Assembly: GCA_900552255.1 (NCBI GenBank) | Contig: URZF01000005.1 | Coordinates: forward strand, 1-23,308 | Source: an uncultured Eubacteriales bacterium | GTDB taxonomy: Bacteria > Bacillota > Clostridia > Oscillospirales > CAG-272 | Direction: 5' to 3' | DNA length: 23,308 nt | Part shown: positions 14,835-23,145 of the stretch, piece by piece | How the letters are laid out: each line of letters begins with the position of its first letter | Position numbering within the stretch: the first letter of the stretch is position 1 | Notes under the pieces: model-generated | What the model saw: the letters and a program-made list of their open reading frames with translations, nothing else | Databases searched by the model: none | What the model was told of the DNA's origin: nothing | Translations under genes and position numbers: made by a program

Positions 14835-15818
14835 TTATAAGGTTGCCGCCATGACGGCCTTGATGGTGTGCATCCGGTTCTCCGCCTCGTCAAAGACGAT
14901 GGACTGAGCGCTCTCGAATACCTCGTCGGTGACCTCCATGCAGGTAAGGCCGAATTTTTCGCCCATTTCCCGGCCGACGGCGGTTTTAAGGTCATGGAAA
15001 GCGGGCAGACAGTGCATGAATACCGCGCCCTCTCCTGCGTTCTTCATAATAGCCGCGTTTACCTGATACGGCGAAAGCTCGCGGATCCGCTCCTCCCACA
15101 CGCCGACCGGCTCGCCCATCGAGACCCATACGTCGGTATAGATGACGTCGGCGTCCTTTGTCGCTTCTGCGGGATCTTCGCAGAAGTTCAGGACGGCTCC
15201 CGTCTTTTCGGCGATTTTCCGACAGGCTTCGACAAGAGCGGCGTCGGGGAAATATTTCTTCGGTGCGCACGCCGTGAAGCTCATGCCCATTTTCGCGCAG
15301 CCGACCATGAGGGAATTGCCCATGTTGTATCGCGCGTCGCCCATGTAGACGAGGCGGATACCGTCGAGATGCCCGAAACGCTCGCGGATGGTCAAAAGAT
15401 CCGCCAAGATCTGCGTCGGATGAAATTCGTTGGTGAGGCCGTTCCAAACGGGTACGCCGGCGTATTCGGCAAGCTCTTCGACGATTTTTTGCCCATGCCC
15501 GCGGTATTCGATGCCGTCGTACATGCGGCCGAGGACGCGCGCCGTATCGGCGATGCTCTCTTTTTTGCCGATTTGGGAGGCGGTCGGATCGAGATAGGTC
15601 GTATTCATGCCGAGATCATGCGCCGCGACCTCGAAGCTGCATCTTGTGCGTGTGCTGGTCTTCTCGAAGATGAGAGCGATGTTTTTGCCCTCGCAGAGCT
15701 TGTGCGGCACGCCGGCTTTCTTCTGCGCTTTCAGCTCTGCGGCAAGGTCGAGAAGCCCTGTGATTTCCTCAGGCGTGAAATCGAGCAGCTTTAAGAAGTT
15801 CTTCCCTTTGAGATTCAT
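14835..15818 (-). CDS. argF: Ornithine carbamoyltransferase
   Basis: ArgF joins carbamoyl phosphate, made by the next two genes, to ornithine, giving citrulline. With the start used here the protein is 327 aa. The carbamoyl-phosphate binding motif STRTR (55-59), HPTQ (133-136), the ornithine-binding SMG (233-235) and HCLP (269-272) are all present. The start is a choice. An ATG four codons upstream (15830) has its AAAGG directly abutting, which is not functional spacing, whereas Met at 15818 gives [15 protein letters not shown], the usual family start, with AAAGGA about 11 bases before it. Catabolic ArcB is closely related. The biosynthetic context, and the absence of arcA and arcC, argue for the anabolic enzyme. 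The gap to argD is 20 nt. Confidence 0.95.
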   Translation of the reverse strand: MNLKGKNFLKLLDFTPEEITGLLDLAAELKAQKKAGVPHKLCEGKNIALIFEKTSTRTRCSFEVAAHDLGMNTTYLDPTASQIGKKESIADTARVLGRMYDGIEYRGHGQKIVEELAEYAGVPVWNGLTNEFHPTQILADLLTIRERFGHLDGIRLVYMGDARYNMGNSLMVGCAKMGMSFTACAPKKYFPDAALVEACRKIAEKTGAVLNFCEDPAEATKDADVIYTDVWVSMGEPVGVWEERIRELSPYQVNAAIMKNAGEGAVFMHCLPAFHDLKTAVGREMGEKFGLTCMEVTDEVFESAQSIVFDEAENRMHTIKAVMAATL

Positions 15819-15838
15819 GGGTGTGTCCATCCTTTCTT

Positions 15839-17002
15839 TCAGTCGGCGCAGGCCGCTTTGATGACGGAAACCGCTTTTTCAAGCAGCTCCCACGGGATAT
15901 TCAGGGGCGGCAGCAGGCGGACCTTGCTCTTGGCATTGATGACGAGCACGCCGTCCTCCCGGCAGCGGTCGATGACCTCTCCCGCCGGCTTTTCCGTTTC
16001 GACGCCGATCATAAGCCCCAGTCCCGTGACGCTTTTTATTCCGGCGGCGCCTGTGAGCGATTCAAAGATATACACGGATTTTTTCCGTACCTCGGCGAGC
16101 AGATTTTCGTCGATGCGGGATAAAATATTCAAGGCGCCGGCGCACACGGCGGGATTTCCGCCGAAAGTCGAGCCGTGCGAGCCCGCGCCCAGCGTATCCT
16201 TTACCTTTTCCCCGAGCAGGCAGACGCCAATCGGCAGCCCGCCGCCAAGTCCTTTGGCGGTGGTGACGATATCCGGCGTGATGCCGTAATTCATATAGCC
16301 GTAAAGCATGCCGGTGCGGCCGTTACCGGTCTGCACCTCGTCCGCCATGAGAAGGATGTCCTCTTCCGCGGCGATTTTGGCAAGTCCCGCGACAAATTCT
16401 TCTTCCAGCGGCATGACGCCGCCCTCGCCCTGCACCGGCTCGAAGAGGATCGCCGCGATCTTGTGCTCTGAAACAAGCTTTTTGACGCTTGCGAGATTGT
16501 TCGGCTCCGCGTAGACAAAGCCCTCGGTGAGCGGGGTGAAATCCTCGTGGAACACGTCCTGTCCCGTTGCGGCGAGCGTCGTGACGGTGCGGCCGTGGAA
16601 GCTGTTTTTCAGTGTGATGATGGTATAGGTATCCCTGCCTTTTTTCTCGGCGGCGTACTTGCGCGCGGTTTTGATGGCACATTCGTTCGCTTCGGCGCCG
16701 GAGTTCCCGAAGAACGCCTTTTTCATGCCCGTGCGCTCGCATAGCGCTTTTGCGAGCAGCGCGCACGGCTCCGAGTAGTAGAGATTCGAGGTGTGCTGGC
16801 ATTTTCCGAGCTGTGCGGTGACGGCAGAAATCCATTCGTCGTCCGCGTAGCCGAAGGTGTTGACGGCGATGCCGGCGCCGAGGTCGATGTATTCCTTTCC
16901 GTCCTCATCCTTTATGAGCACGCCCTTGCCGCAGGCAAGCTGAACGGGGAAGCGCGCGTAGGTGCCGGCGATATATTCTTTGTCGATCTGCTTGATATCC
17001 AT
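15839..17002 (-). CDS. argD: Acetylornithine aminotransferase
   Basis: ArgD transaminates N-acetylglutamate semialdehyde with glutamate to give N-acetylornithine, using PLP. The 387-aa class III aminotransferase has GNSGAEANE (99-107) for phosphate binding, Asp221 in [12 protein letters not shown] to hold the pyridine nitrogen, and the Schiff-base Lys250 in [18 protein letters not shown] (276-284) is also conserved. Length is normal. AAGGA lies seven bases before the ATG, and the gene starts 23 nt after argB. In many bacteria the same enzyme also acts as succinyldiaminopimelate aminotransferase (DapC) in lysine synthesis. Given the fused dapF downstream, a dual role is possible but cannot be read from sequence. 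Confidence 0.95.
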   Translation of the reverse strand: MDIKQIDKEYIAGTYARFPVQLACGKGVLIKDEDGKEYIDLGAGIAVNTFGYADDEWISAVTAQLGKCQHTSNLYYSEPCALLAKALCERTGMKKAFFGNSGAEANECAIKTARKYAAEKKGRDTYTIITLKNSFHGRTVTTLAATGQDVFHEDFTPLTEGFVYAEPNNLASVKKLVSEHKIAAILFEPVQGEGGVMPLEEEFVAGLAKIAAEEDILLMADEVQTGNGRTGMLYGYMNYGITPDIVTTAKGLGGGLPIGVCLLGEKVKDTLGAGSHGSTFGGNPAVCAGALNILSRIDENLLAEVRKKSVYIFESLTGAAGIKSVTGLGLMIGVETEKPAGEVIDRCREDGVLVINAKSKVRLLPPLNIPWELLEKAVSVIKAACAD

Positions 17003-17025
17003 ATTTCATTCCTTCTTTCCGGCTG

Positions 17026-17901
17026 CTAAACCGCGTTTTTGTCCGCGACGACCATGGTTCCCGCGCCTTCGTCGGTCAGCGTTTCGATGAGGATCGCATG
17101 GGGAACCCGCCCGTCCATGATAATGACCTTCTTGACACCGCACCGGATGGCGTCGATGCTGCATTCCACTTTCGGAATCATGCCGCCGGAGATGATGCCC
17201 TCACGAAAGAGGGCTTCCGCGTCCCCGATATCGATAAGCGGAATTAGAGAGGACGGATCGTCGCGGTCGCGCAGGATTCCGGCGATATCCGTCATAGAGA
17301 TGAGGCTTTCCGCTTTCATCGCGCCGGCAATCTGCGCCGCGGCGGTGTCGGCGTTGATGTTGTAGACATTTCCGGCTTTGTCGCAGCCGACGGTGGAAAC
17401 GACGGGGATGTAGCCCTTTTCGAGCAGATCGGCGATCGGCTCCACGTTGACGCTTGTGATCTTCCCGACGAAGCCGAGTCTTTCGTCTTTTATTTCGGCT
17501 TCGATCATATGGCCGTCGATGCCGGAAATGCCCATGGCCTTGGCGCCCTTCATTTCGAGCAGGTTGACAAGGCTCTTGTTTATTTTTCCGGCGAGCACCA
17601 TCTGCACGACGTCCACGGTTTCCTTGTCCGTCACCCGCAGACCGTCGACAAATTCGGATTCTTTGCCGATTTTTCCGAGCAGCTCGGTGATTTCGGGACC
17701 TCCGCCGTGTACGAGCACGATTTTGACGCCGATGAGATAAAGTAAAACGATATCCTCCATGACCTGCTGCTTTAAATCCTCGCTCGTCATGGCGTTTCCG
17801 CCGTATTTGACGACGACGATTTTGCCGTTGTATTTTTGGATATACGGCAGCGCCTGCGTCAGAATTTCAGCGCGCTGCGCGTTGGTTATGTTGGGTGCCA
17901 T
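17026..17901 (-). CDS. argB: N-acetylglutamate kinase
   Basis: ArgB phosphorylates N-acetylglutamate, usually the controlled step when ArgJ recycles the acetyl group. The 291-aa amino acid kinase has KYGGNAM with Lys32, the glycine loop HGGGPE (65-70) and INADTAA for substrate and ATP binding. An N-terminal helix of about 25 residues precedes the catalytic core (AEILTQALPYIQKYNGK). This helix and the C-terminal TDEGAGTMV segment are features of hexameric, arginine-inhibited NAG kinases; the shorter E. coli type lacks the helix. I infer feedback inhibition by arginine. The start at 17901 has AAAGGAG five bases upstream and fits the family; the longer frame runs into argJ. The gene begins 10 nt after the argJ stop. 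Confidence 0.95.
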   Translation of the reverse strand: MAPNITNAQRAEILTQALPYIQKYNGKIVVVKYGGNAMTSEDLKQQVMEDIVLLYLIGVKIVLVHGGGPEITELLGKIGKESEFVDGLRVTDKETVDVVQMVLAGKINKSLVNLLEMKGAKAMGISGIDGHMIEAEIKDERLGFVGKITSVNVEPIADLLEKGYIPVVSTVGCDKAGNVYNINADTAAAQIAGAMKAESLISMTDIAGILRDRDDPSSLIPLIDIGDAEALFREGIISGGMIPKVECSIDAIRCGVKKVIIMDGRVPHAILIETLTDEGAGTMVVADKNAV

Positions 17902-17911
17902 AGGTTCTCCT

Positions 17912-19123
17912 TTATGTGCGGTAATCGCCGTTGATTTTAACATAGTCGTAAGTCAGGTCGCAGCCCCACGCGACGGCGGAGCCGTCCCCGCTTCCGAGGT
18001 CGATGAGGATATCGATTTCTTTTTCGGTAAGGATTTTTTTTGCGGTTTCCTCGGAAAAATCGATGCCGGCGCCGTTTTCGCATACCTTGACTGTCCCCGC
18101 GGCGGAGGAAAACGCCACGTCCACCCTTGTCACGTCGACGTCCGCGCCGCTGTATCCGATGGCGCAGAGAATGCGTCCCCAGTTGGCGTCCGCGCCGAAC
18201 ATGGCGGCCTTGGTGAGGGAGGAGCAGATGACGCTTTTCGCGACGGTTTTCGCCGCCTCCTCGGATTTTGCGCCGGACACTCTGCATTCGAGGAGCTTTG
18301 TCGCGCCCTCGCCGTCGCCGGCGATTTTGCGGCAGAGCCATACGGTTACGGTGTTGAGCGCTTTCATGAAGATATCGAACGCCTCGCCCTCTCCGGTGAT
18401 CTCCGGATTTCCGGCCATGCCGTTTGCGAGGATCGTCACCATGTCGTTGGTGGAGGTGTCGCCGTCCACGCTCACCATATTGAAGGTGGACTGAATATCG
18501 GTCGAGAGCGCCTTTCCGAGCATTTCCGGCGAGATGGCGGCGTCCGTCGTGAGAAAGACGAGCATCGTCGCCATGTTCGGGTGGATCATGCCGGAGCCTT
18601 TGGCGATGCCGCCGATGGTGCAGGTTATACCGTCTATCTCAAACGAGACGGCGATCTCCTTTTTCTCGGTGTCGGTGGTCATGATGCCCTCGGCGGCGTC
18701 TGCGCTGTTCGCGCCGAGCCCCGCGGCGAGCGGTTCCATGCCGGCTTCGATCGGGGTGATGTCGAGCGGCTGTCCGATGACGCCGGTTGAAGCGACGACG
18801 ACGTCGGCGGCGGGAATGCCTAGCTTATCCGAGACGAGCGCGCACATTTTCTCGGCGATTTCGATGCCGTTCGCGTTGCAGGTGTTGGCATTGCCGCTGT
18901 TGCAGATGACCGCCTGCGCGTAGCCGTCGGCAAGATGCGCCTTTGTCACCGTGAGCGGTGCGCCCTTGACGAGATTGGTGGTGTAGACCGCGGCGGCGGC
19001 GGCCCGTTTTTCGCTGTATATGAGGGATAAATCCTTTTTCTGTTTGTTTTTGCGGATTCCGCAGTGGATTCCGCTCGCTGTAAAGCCCTTTGCGGCGCAT
19101 ACGCCGCCTGCTACTGTTTTCAT
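17912..19123 (-). CDS. argJ: Glutamate N-acetyltransferase / amino-acid acetyltransferase
   Basis: ArgJ moves the acetyl group from N-acetylornithine to glutamate, making the pathway cyclic; many members can also use acetyl-CoA for the first step. The 403-aa precursor should cleave itself before Thr186 in HPNMATML, giving alpha and beta chains with Thr186 as nucleophile. The oxyanion residues lie in ASTGVIG (111-117). Length is normal. The ribosome binding site is poor (only GGAA-like sequence). The 77-nt gap from argC is the largest in the operon and contains small GC-rich hairpins (for example GCCGG/CCGGC at 19140-19155), so expression may be lower or separately tuned. No separate argA is seen, which would fit a bifunctional ArgJ, though argA could lie elsewhere. 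Confidence 0.95.
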   Translation of the reverse strand: MKTVAGGVCAAKGFTASGIHCGIRKNKQKKDLSLIYSEKRAAAAAVYTTNLVKGAPLTVTKAHLADGYAQAVICNSGNANTCNANGIEIAEKMCALVSDKLGIPAADVVVASTGVIGQPLDITPIEAGMEPLAAGLGANSADAAEGIMTTDTEKKEIAVSFEIDGITCTIGGIAKGSGMIHPNMATMLVFLTTDAAISPEMLGKALSTDIQSTFNMVSVDGDTSTNDMVTILANGMAGNPEITGEGEAFDIFMKALNTVTVWLCRKIAGDGEGATKLLECRVSGAKSEEAAKTVAKSVICSSLTKAAMFGADANWGRILCAIGYSGADVDVTRVDVAFSSAAGTVKVCENGAGIDFSEETAKKILTEKEIDILIDLGSGDGSAVAWGCDLTYDYVKINGDYRT

Positions 19124-19200
19124 GTCAAATTTCCGTTCCGCCGGACGACGCCGGCTGTCATTCTATCGATTTTCCGCCACTGCGGCGCTGTTTTCCAAAT

Positions 19201-20127
19201 TTATAGGACAAGTCCTGCCGTTTTGTCGCAGTTCATAACGAGATTGAGACATTCCACGGCAGCGCCGGATGCGCCTTTGCCGAGATTGTCATATCTTGCG
19301 ACAAGCAGAATCCGCTCCTCGTTTCCGAGGACGGAAATCTCCATGCTGTCGCGTCCCGAAAGTCCTGCCGCCGAAAGAAAGCCCGCCTCGTCCGGCGATT
19401 CCTTGTAGCGGACGATGGCTGTGTTATAAGATTTCCTGTATATTTCCTTGATATCGGCCATGCCGCCGGCGAGATCTCCCGCGAAGAGCGGCACCGTTAC
19501 GACCATGCCGCTGTAAAAATCCGCCACGATCGGGCAGAAGATCGGAGCTTCGAGAAGTCCTGTGAGCGCTTTCATCTCTTTCAGATGCTTGTGCTCCTGC
19601 GTGAGCGCATACTGCCGCGGCGCGGAAAGCAGGGGACTGCGCTTTTCAGATTCATAGTCCGCGATCATTTTTTTGCCGCCGCCGCTATAGCCGGTGACGG
19701 AATGGCAGGTGAGACGCGCCGTCTTTGGCAGTATGCCGCTTTTTATGAGGGGGTATACAAGCGCAATAAAGCCGCTGGCATGGCAGCCGGGAACGGCTAT
19801 GCGCTTGGATTTCTTGATTTTCTCTTCAAATTCCGGTGAGAGCTCCGGAAAGCCGTAGGCGAAATCCGGCGCCGTGCGGTGCGCGGTCGAGGTGTCGATG
19901 ACGACGGTATCGGGATTTTGAATCATGCCGACCGCGTCGCGCGCCGCGTCGTCCGGCAGACAGAGGAACGCGATATCCGCGCTGCTTAGCGCCTCGCGGC
20001 GGGCGTTCTCGTCCTTGCGAAACGCCTCGGGAAGTGCGATAAGCTCGATATCCGTTCTCTCTGCGAGCCGCTCGCGGATGCGAAGTCCCGTTGTGCCGGC
20101 GCTGCCGTCGATGAATACGTGTTTCAT
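19201..20127 (-). CDS. argC: N-acetyl-gamma-glutamyl-phosphate reductase, short (type 2) form
   Basis: ArgC reduces N-acetylglutamyl phosphate to the semialdehyde with NADPH. The 308-aa protein is shorter than the common type 1 enzyme (about 340 aa). It begins MKHVFIDGSAGTTGLRIRER, the nucleotide-binding loop of the type 2 group. The catalytic Cys115 lies in VPGCHASGF, and the catalytic-domain segment HSVTGYSGGGKKM follows. The start overlaps the argH stop by four bases (ATGA), so translation is coupled. It is followed by a 77-nt gap before argJ, so order and variant both differ from the classic argCJBD cluster, where argC comes first. Confidence 0.94.
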   Translation of the reverse strand: MKHVFIDGSAGTTGLRIRERLAERTDIELIALPEAFRKDENARREALSSADIAFLCLPDDAARDAVGMIQNPDTVVIDTSTAHRTAPDFAYGFPELSPEFEEKIKKSKRIAVPGCHASGFIALVYPLIKSGILPKTARLTCHSVTGYSGGGKKMIADYESEKRSPLLSAPRQYALTQEHKHLKEMKALTGLLEAPIFCPIVADFYSGMVVTVPLFAGDLAGGMADIKEIYRKSYNTAIVRYKESPDEAGFLSAAGLSGRDSMEISVLGNEERILLVARYDNLGKGASGAAVECLNLVMNCDKTAGLVL

Positions 20128-21515
20128 GCCGTTTCTCCCGCCTTTTCAAGAAATTCCGCGACGTACCGCAGCTGCGCCGCGACGGAATCCGGGCTGGGCC
20201 CGCCCTCGGAGACGCGCTTTTTCACACAGGCTTCAAGGGAGATATCCTCATAGAGATCCGCTTCAAAAAGCCCGCTGTATGCTTTGTATTCCGAAAGAGG
20301 AAGCGTTTCGAGCGTCACACCGCGCGCGATGCAGCCTGCGACGATTTCTCCGACGAGCTTATATGCGCTGCGGAAGGGCATGCCCTTTTTCGTGAGGTAG
20401 TCGGCAAGGTCGGTGGCGTTGATGAAGCCGTTTCCCGCGGCCTTCTTCATATTGTCCTTTTTCACCCGCATGGCGGCGACCATCGGCGCGAATACGGAAA
20501 GACACAGCTTCACGGTTTCACAGCCGTCAAAAATCGCCTCTTTATCCTCCTGCATATCCTTATTGTAGGCGAGGGGAAGTCCCTTGAGCATGGTCAGCGT
20601 GCCGATAAGGTCGCCGTATACGCGCCCCGTTTTGCCGCGGACGAGCTCCGCCATATCGGAATTTTTCTTCTGCGGCATGATGCTCGAACCCGTCGTATAA
20701 GCGTCGGAAAGCTCGACAAAGCCAAATTCCCATGACGACCAAAGGATGATTTCCTCGGAGAAGCGGGAAAGGTGCATCATGATGACCGAGAACGCCGAGA
20801 GCAGCTCCACACAAAAGTCGCGGTCGGAAACGCCGTCCATGCTGTTGAGGGAGATTCCGTCGAAGCCGAGCGCTTTCGCCGTCATCCGTCGGTCGACGGG
20901 ATAGGTCGTCCCCGCGAGCGCACAGGAGCCGAGCGGGGAGACGTTCATTCGTTTTGCAGCGTCGGAAAGCCTGCCTGCATCGCGGATGAACATCATGGCG
21001 TAGGCGAGCAGATGGTGCGCGAACGTGACGGGCTGCGCACGCTGGAGATGCGTATATCCCGGCAGGATGGTATCGGTGTTTTCCGCAGCCTTTTCATGGA
21101 TTGCCGCAATCAGCTCGTTCAAAAGCGCGCCGATTTTTGCCGTCTGCTCCCGAAGATAAAGGCGCAGGTCGGTGGCCACCTGATCGTTGCGGGAACGGGC
21201 GGTGTGCAGCCGCTTTCCGACCTCTCCGACACGGCGGATCAGCTCGGTTTCGACAAACGTGTGAACGTCCTCCGCGCTCATATCGACGGCGAGCGCGCCG
21301 GAGCCCAGATCCGCGAGAATCCCCGCAAGCCCCTCTATGATTTTGTCGCTGTCGGCCGCGGCGATGATGCCCTGCGCCGCGAGCATCGCCGCGTGCGCCA
21401 TGGAGCCTGTGATATCCTCTTTTATCATCTTGGAATCGAAGGCGATCGAGGAGTTGATGTCGTTTGCCGCGGGATCGAGCGCGCCGGCCGATCTTCCCGC
21501 CCATAATTTTTCCAT
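20124..21515 (-). CDS. argH: Argininosuccinate lyase
   Basis: ArgH splits argininosuccinate into arginine and fumarate, the last step of the pathway. The 463-aa protein is a fumarase/aspartase-superfamily tetramer type. It has the three conserved regions: HTARSRNDQ (104-112), TH at 155-156 in PGYTHLQRAQP, and the flexible loop GSSIMPQKKNSD (276-287) with the catalytic Ser277/Ser278 pair. Length is normal. AAAAGGA lies eight bases before the ATG, which starts 26 nt after argG. The stop overlaps argC by four bases. The N-terminus MEKLWAGRSAG is typical. Confidence 0.96.
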   Translation of the reverse strand: MEKLWAGRSAGALDPAANDINSSIAFDSKMIKEDITGSMAHAAMLAAQGIIAAADSDKIIEGLAGILADLGSGALAVDMSAEDVHTFVETELIRRVGEVGKRLHTARSRNDQVATDLRLYLREQTAKIGALLNELIAAIHEKAAENTDTILPGYTHLQRAQPVTFAHHLLAYAMMFIRDAGRLSDAAKRMNVSPLGSCALAGTTYPVDRRMTAKALGFDGISLNSMDGVSDRDFCVELLSAFSVIMMHLSRFSEEIILWSSWEFGFVELSDAYTTGSSIMPQKKNSDMAELVRGKTGRVYGDLIGTLTMLKGLPLAYNKDMQEDKEAIFDGCETVKLCLSVFAPMVAAMRVKKDNMKKAAGNGFINATDLADYLTKKGMPFRSAYKLVGEIVAGCIARGVTLETLPLSEYKAYSGLFEADLYEDISLEACVKKRVSEGGPSPDSVAAQLRYVAEFLEKAGETA

Positions 21516-21541
21516 ATCAAAATTCCTTTTCTGTCTGCCGA

Positions 21542-22777
21542 TTATTTGTTTTTCTTAGCGTTTTGCTCGTTTACCTGCGCCTGTACCTTGATCGGGAGTC
21601 CGAACAGGTTGATGAAGCCCGTCGCGTCCGCCTGGTTGTAGACGTGATCTTCGCCGAAAGTGGCGATCTCCTCGGAATAGAGGGAGTAGTCGCTCCATGC
21701 GCCTGCCTTGATCATGTTGCCCTTGTAAAGCTTGATTTTGACTTTGCCGGTGACGTTCTCCTGCGTCTTATCGACGAAAGCGGAGAGTGCCTCGCGCAGC
21801 GGCGTGAACCACTGTCCGTTGTAAACAAGCTCCGCGAAAGTGACGGAAAGCTCCTGCTTTTTGTGCGCGGTCATTTTGTCAAGGCAAAGCGTTTCGAGAT
21901 AATTGTGCGCGAAATAGAGAATGGCGCCGCCGGGCGTCTCGTAAACGCCGCGGCATTTCATACCGACGAGCCGGTTTTCCACGATGTCGAGAAGTCCGAT
22001 TCCGTTTTCGCCGCCGAGCTTGTTGAGGGCGAGGATGATCTCCTTCGCACTCATCTTTTTGCCGTCGAGCGCCGTCGGGACGCCTTTGACGAAATCCAGC
22101 GTGATGTAGGTGGGCTTGTCGGGCGCGTCCATCGGGGAAACGCCCATTTCGAGGAAGCCCTTTTTCTCGTACTGCGGCTCATTTCCGGCGTCCTCGAGGT
22201 CGAGTCCCTCATGGGAGAGGTGCCACAGGTTTTTATCTTTTGAATAATTGGTCTCGCGGTTGATTTTCAGCGGTACGTTGTGCGCTTCGGCGTATTCGAT
22301 TTCCTCCTCGCGGGATTTGATGCTCCATTCGCGCCACGGCGCGATGATCGGCATATCCGGTGCAAACGCCTTGATGGCGAGCTCGAAGCGCACCTGATCG
22401 TTGCCCTTGCCGGTGCAGCCGTGACAGATAGCGTCCGCGCCCTCGGCCTTCGCGATCTCGACGATGCGCTTCGCGATGACGGGACGGGCAAACGACGTGC
22501 CGAGCATGTATTCCTCATACAGCGCGCCGGCCTTGACGGTCGGGATGATAAAATCGTCGACGAACTCGTCTGTCAGATCCTCGACATAGAGCTTGGAGGC
22601 GCCGGTTTTGAGCGCTTTTTCTTCAAGTCCGTCAAGCTCGTCGGCCTGACCGACGTTGCCGGATACCGCGATAACCTCGCAGTTATTGTAATTTTCTTTG
22701 AGCCACGGAATGATGATGGAGGTGTCAAGCCCTCCGGAATAAGCGAGCACGACTTTTTTGATATCGGTTTTATTCAT
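21542..22777 (-). CDS. argG: Argininosuccinate synthase
   Basis: ArgG condenses citrulline and aspartate with ATP to give argininosuccinate. The 411-aa protein has the N-type ATP pyrophosphatase P-loop AYSGGLDTS (12-20), the [15 protein letters not shown] segment that binds ATP and citrulline, and the tetramerisation tail at the C-terminus ending in Lys/Asn-rich residues. The ATG at 22777 is chosen because AAAGGAG lies eight bases upstream and the family start [10 protein letters not shown] follows. The longer open frame runs back into the promoter. It is the first gene of the arginine operon, directly behind the promoter and ARG boxes at 22809-22846, and so should be repressed when arginine is plentiful. 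Confidence 0.96.
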   Translation of the reverse strand: MNKTDIKKVVLAYSGGLDTSIIIPWLKENYNNCEVIAVSGNVGQADELDGLEEKALKTGASKLYVEDLTDEFVDDFIIPTVKAGALYEEYMLGTSFARPVIAKRIVEIAKAEGADAICHGCTGKGNDQVRFELAIKAFAPDMPIIAPWREWSIKSREEEIEYAEAHNVPLKINRETNYSKDKNLWHLSHEGLDLEDAGNEPQYEKKGFLEMGVSPMDAPDKPTYITLDFVKGVPTALDGKKMSAKEIILALNKLGGENGIGLLDIVENRLVGMKCRGVYETPGGAILYFAHNYLETLCLDKMTAHKKQELSVTFAELVYNGQWFTPLREALSAFVDKTQENVTGKVKIKLYKGNMIKAGAWSDYSLYSEEIATFGEDHVYNQADATGFINLFGLPIKVQAQVNEQNAKKNK

Positions 22778-22808
22778 AGCGGTTTCTCCTTTGTATTGCG
22801 GAATTATT

Positions 22809-22826
22809 TTTGAATAATTATACATC
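22809..22826. promoter_or_regulatory. ARG box 1 (ArgR/AhrC operator)
   Basis: The core reads TGAATAATTATACA, which matches the palindromic ARG-box core TGAAT-W4-ATTCA with one mismatch. It covers the -10 hexamer of the argG promoter. The match was made from memory of the consensus. Confidence 0.6.
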
Positions 22827-22845
22827 ACGATGAATAAAAATGCAA
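22817..22845 (-). promoter_or_regulatory. Promoter of the arginine operon
   Basis: On the minus strand TTGCAT (22840-22845), a 17-nt spacer and a perfect TATAAT (22817-22822) form a strong sigma-A promoter about 40 nt upstream of the argG start. Both hexamers are covered by ARG-box-like operators, so ArgR binding should block RNA polymerase. Confidence 0.85.
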
Positions 22846-22846
22846 C
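22829..22846. promoter_or_regulatory. ARG box 2 (ArgR/AhrC operator)
   Basis: GATGAATAAAAATGCAAC differs from the Bacillus subtilis ARG-box consensus (CATGAATAAAAATKCAAK) only at its two end bases. It covers the -35 hexamer of the argG promoter. It lies two bases from box 1, counting each as 18 bp, the usual tight spacing for paired ArgR hexamer sites. Confidence 0.8.
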
Positions 22847-23087
22847 CCGTTTTTTAAAATTTTATGATTTTTATTGATTTGAGATAGGATAGAGGGGCTT
22901 TGATATGCTTGATTTGTGCATTGTGCTGTAAACAAAAAACAAAAGAGCTGTCATAACCTCGAGGGGAAGGATTTTATATGTATATTTGAGGGAATATTTG
23001 CACGCAATATTCATCGAAGCCTTTGGGCGGACTATGGAGCTTTCGTCGGAAAATCAACATGGAATGTGATTTTTTTTAGAAAAACGA
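22847..23087. other. AT-rich divergent intergenic spacer, no gene recognised
   Basis: Between the arginine operator and the lysine-riboswitch promoter I see no supported gene. An open frame from a GTG at 22916 lacks an SD and any recognisable protein. GGGGAAGGA at about 22970 precedes an ATG at 22978, but that frame stops after three codons. GAATATT/AATATTC (22992-23012) is a small inverted repeat with a 7-nt gap, possibly an operator. The stretch may hold a degraded gene. Confidence 0.4.
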
Positions 23088-23116
23088 TTTACAGAGCAGC
23101 ATCTATGTGATAGAAT
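23088..23116 (+). promoter_or_regulatory. Extended -10 promoter of the lysine-riboswitch transcript
   Basis: TTTACA (23088-23093), a 17-nt spacer and TAGAAT (23111-23116), with TG one base before the -10, read to the right. The transcript would begin near 23123, about 25 nt before the riboswitch. Confidence 0.75.
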
Positions 23117-23145
23117 AACTCCAATACAATCATATATTTGCAGAT

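Noticed and set aside
17759..18790. Plus-strand open frame of 343 codons opposite argB/argJ
   Set aside because: It crosses two genes on the other strand, resembles no protein and has no SD; a shadow of ArgJ codon usage.
22916..23110. 64-codon plus-strand ORF in the divergent spacer
   Set aside because: It begins at a GTG with no SD, shows no recognisable motif and runs through the promoter of the riboswitch transcript.
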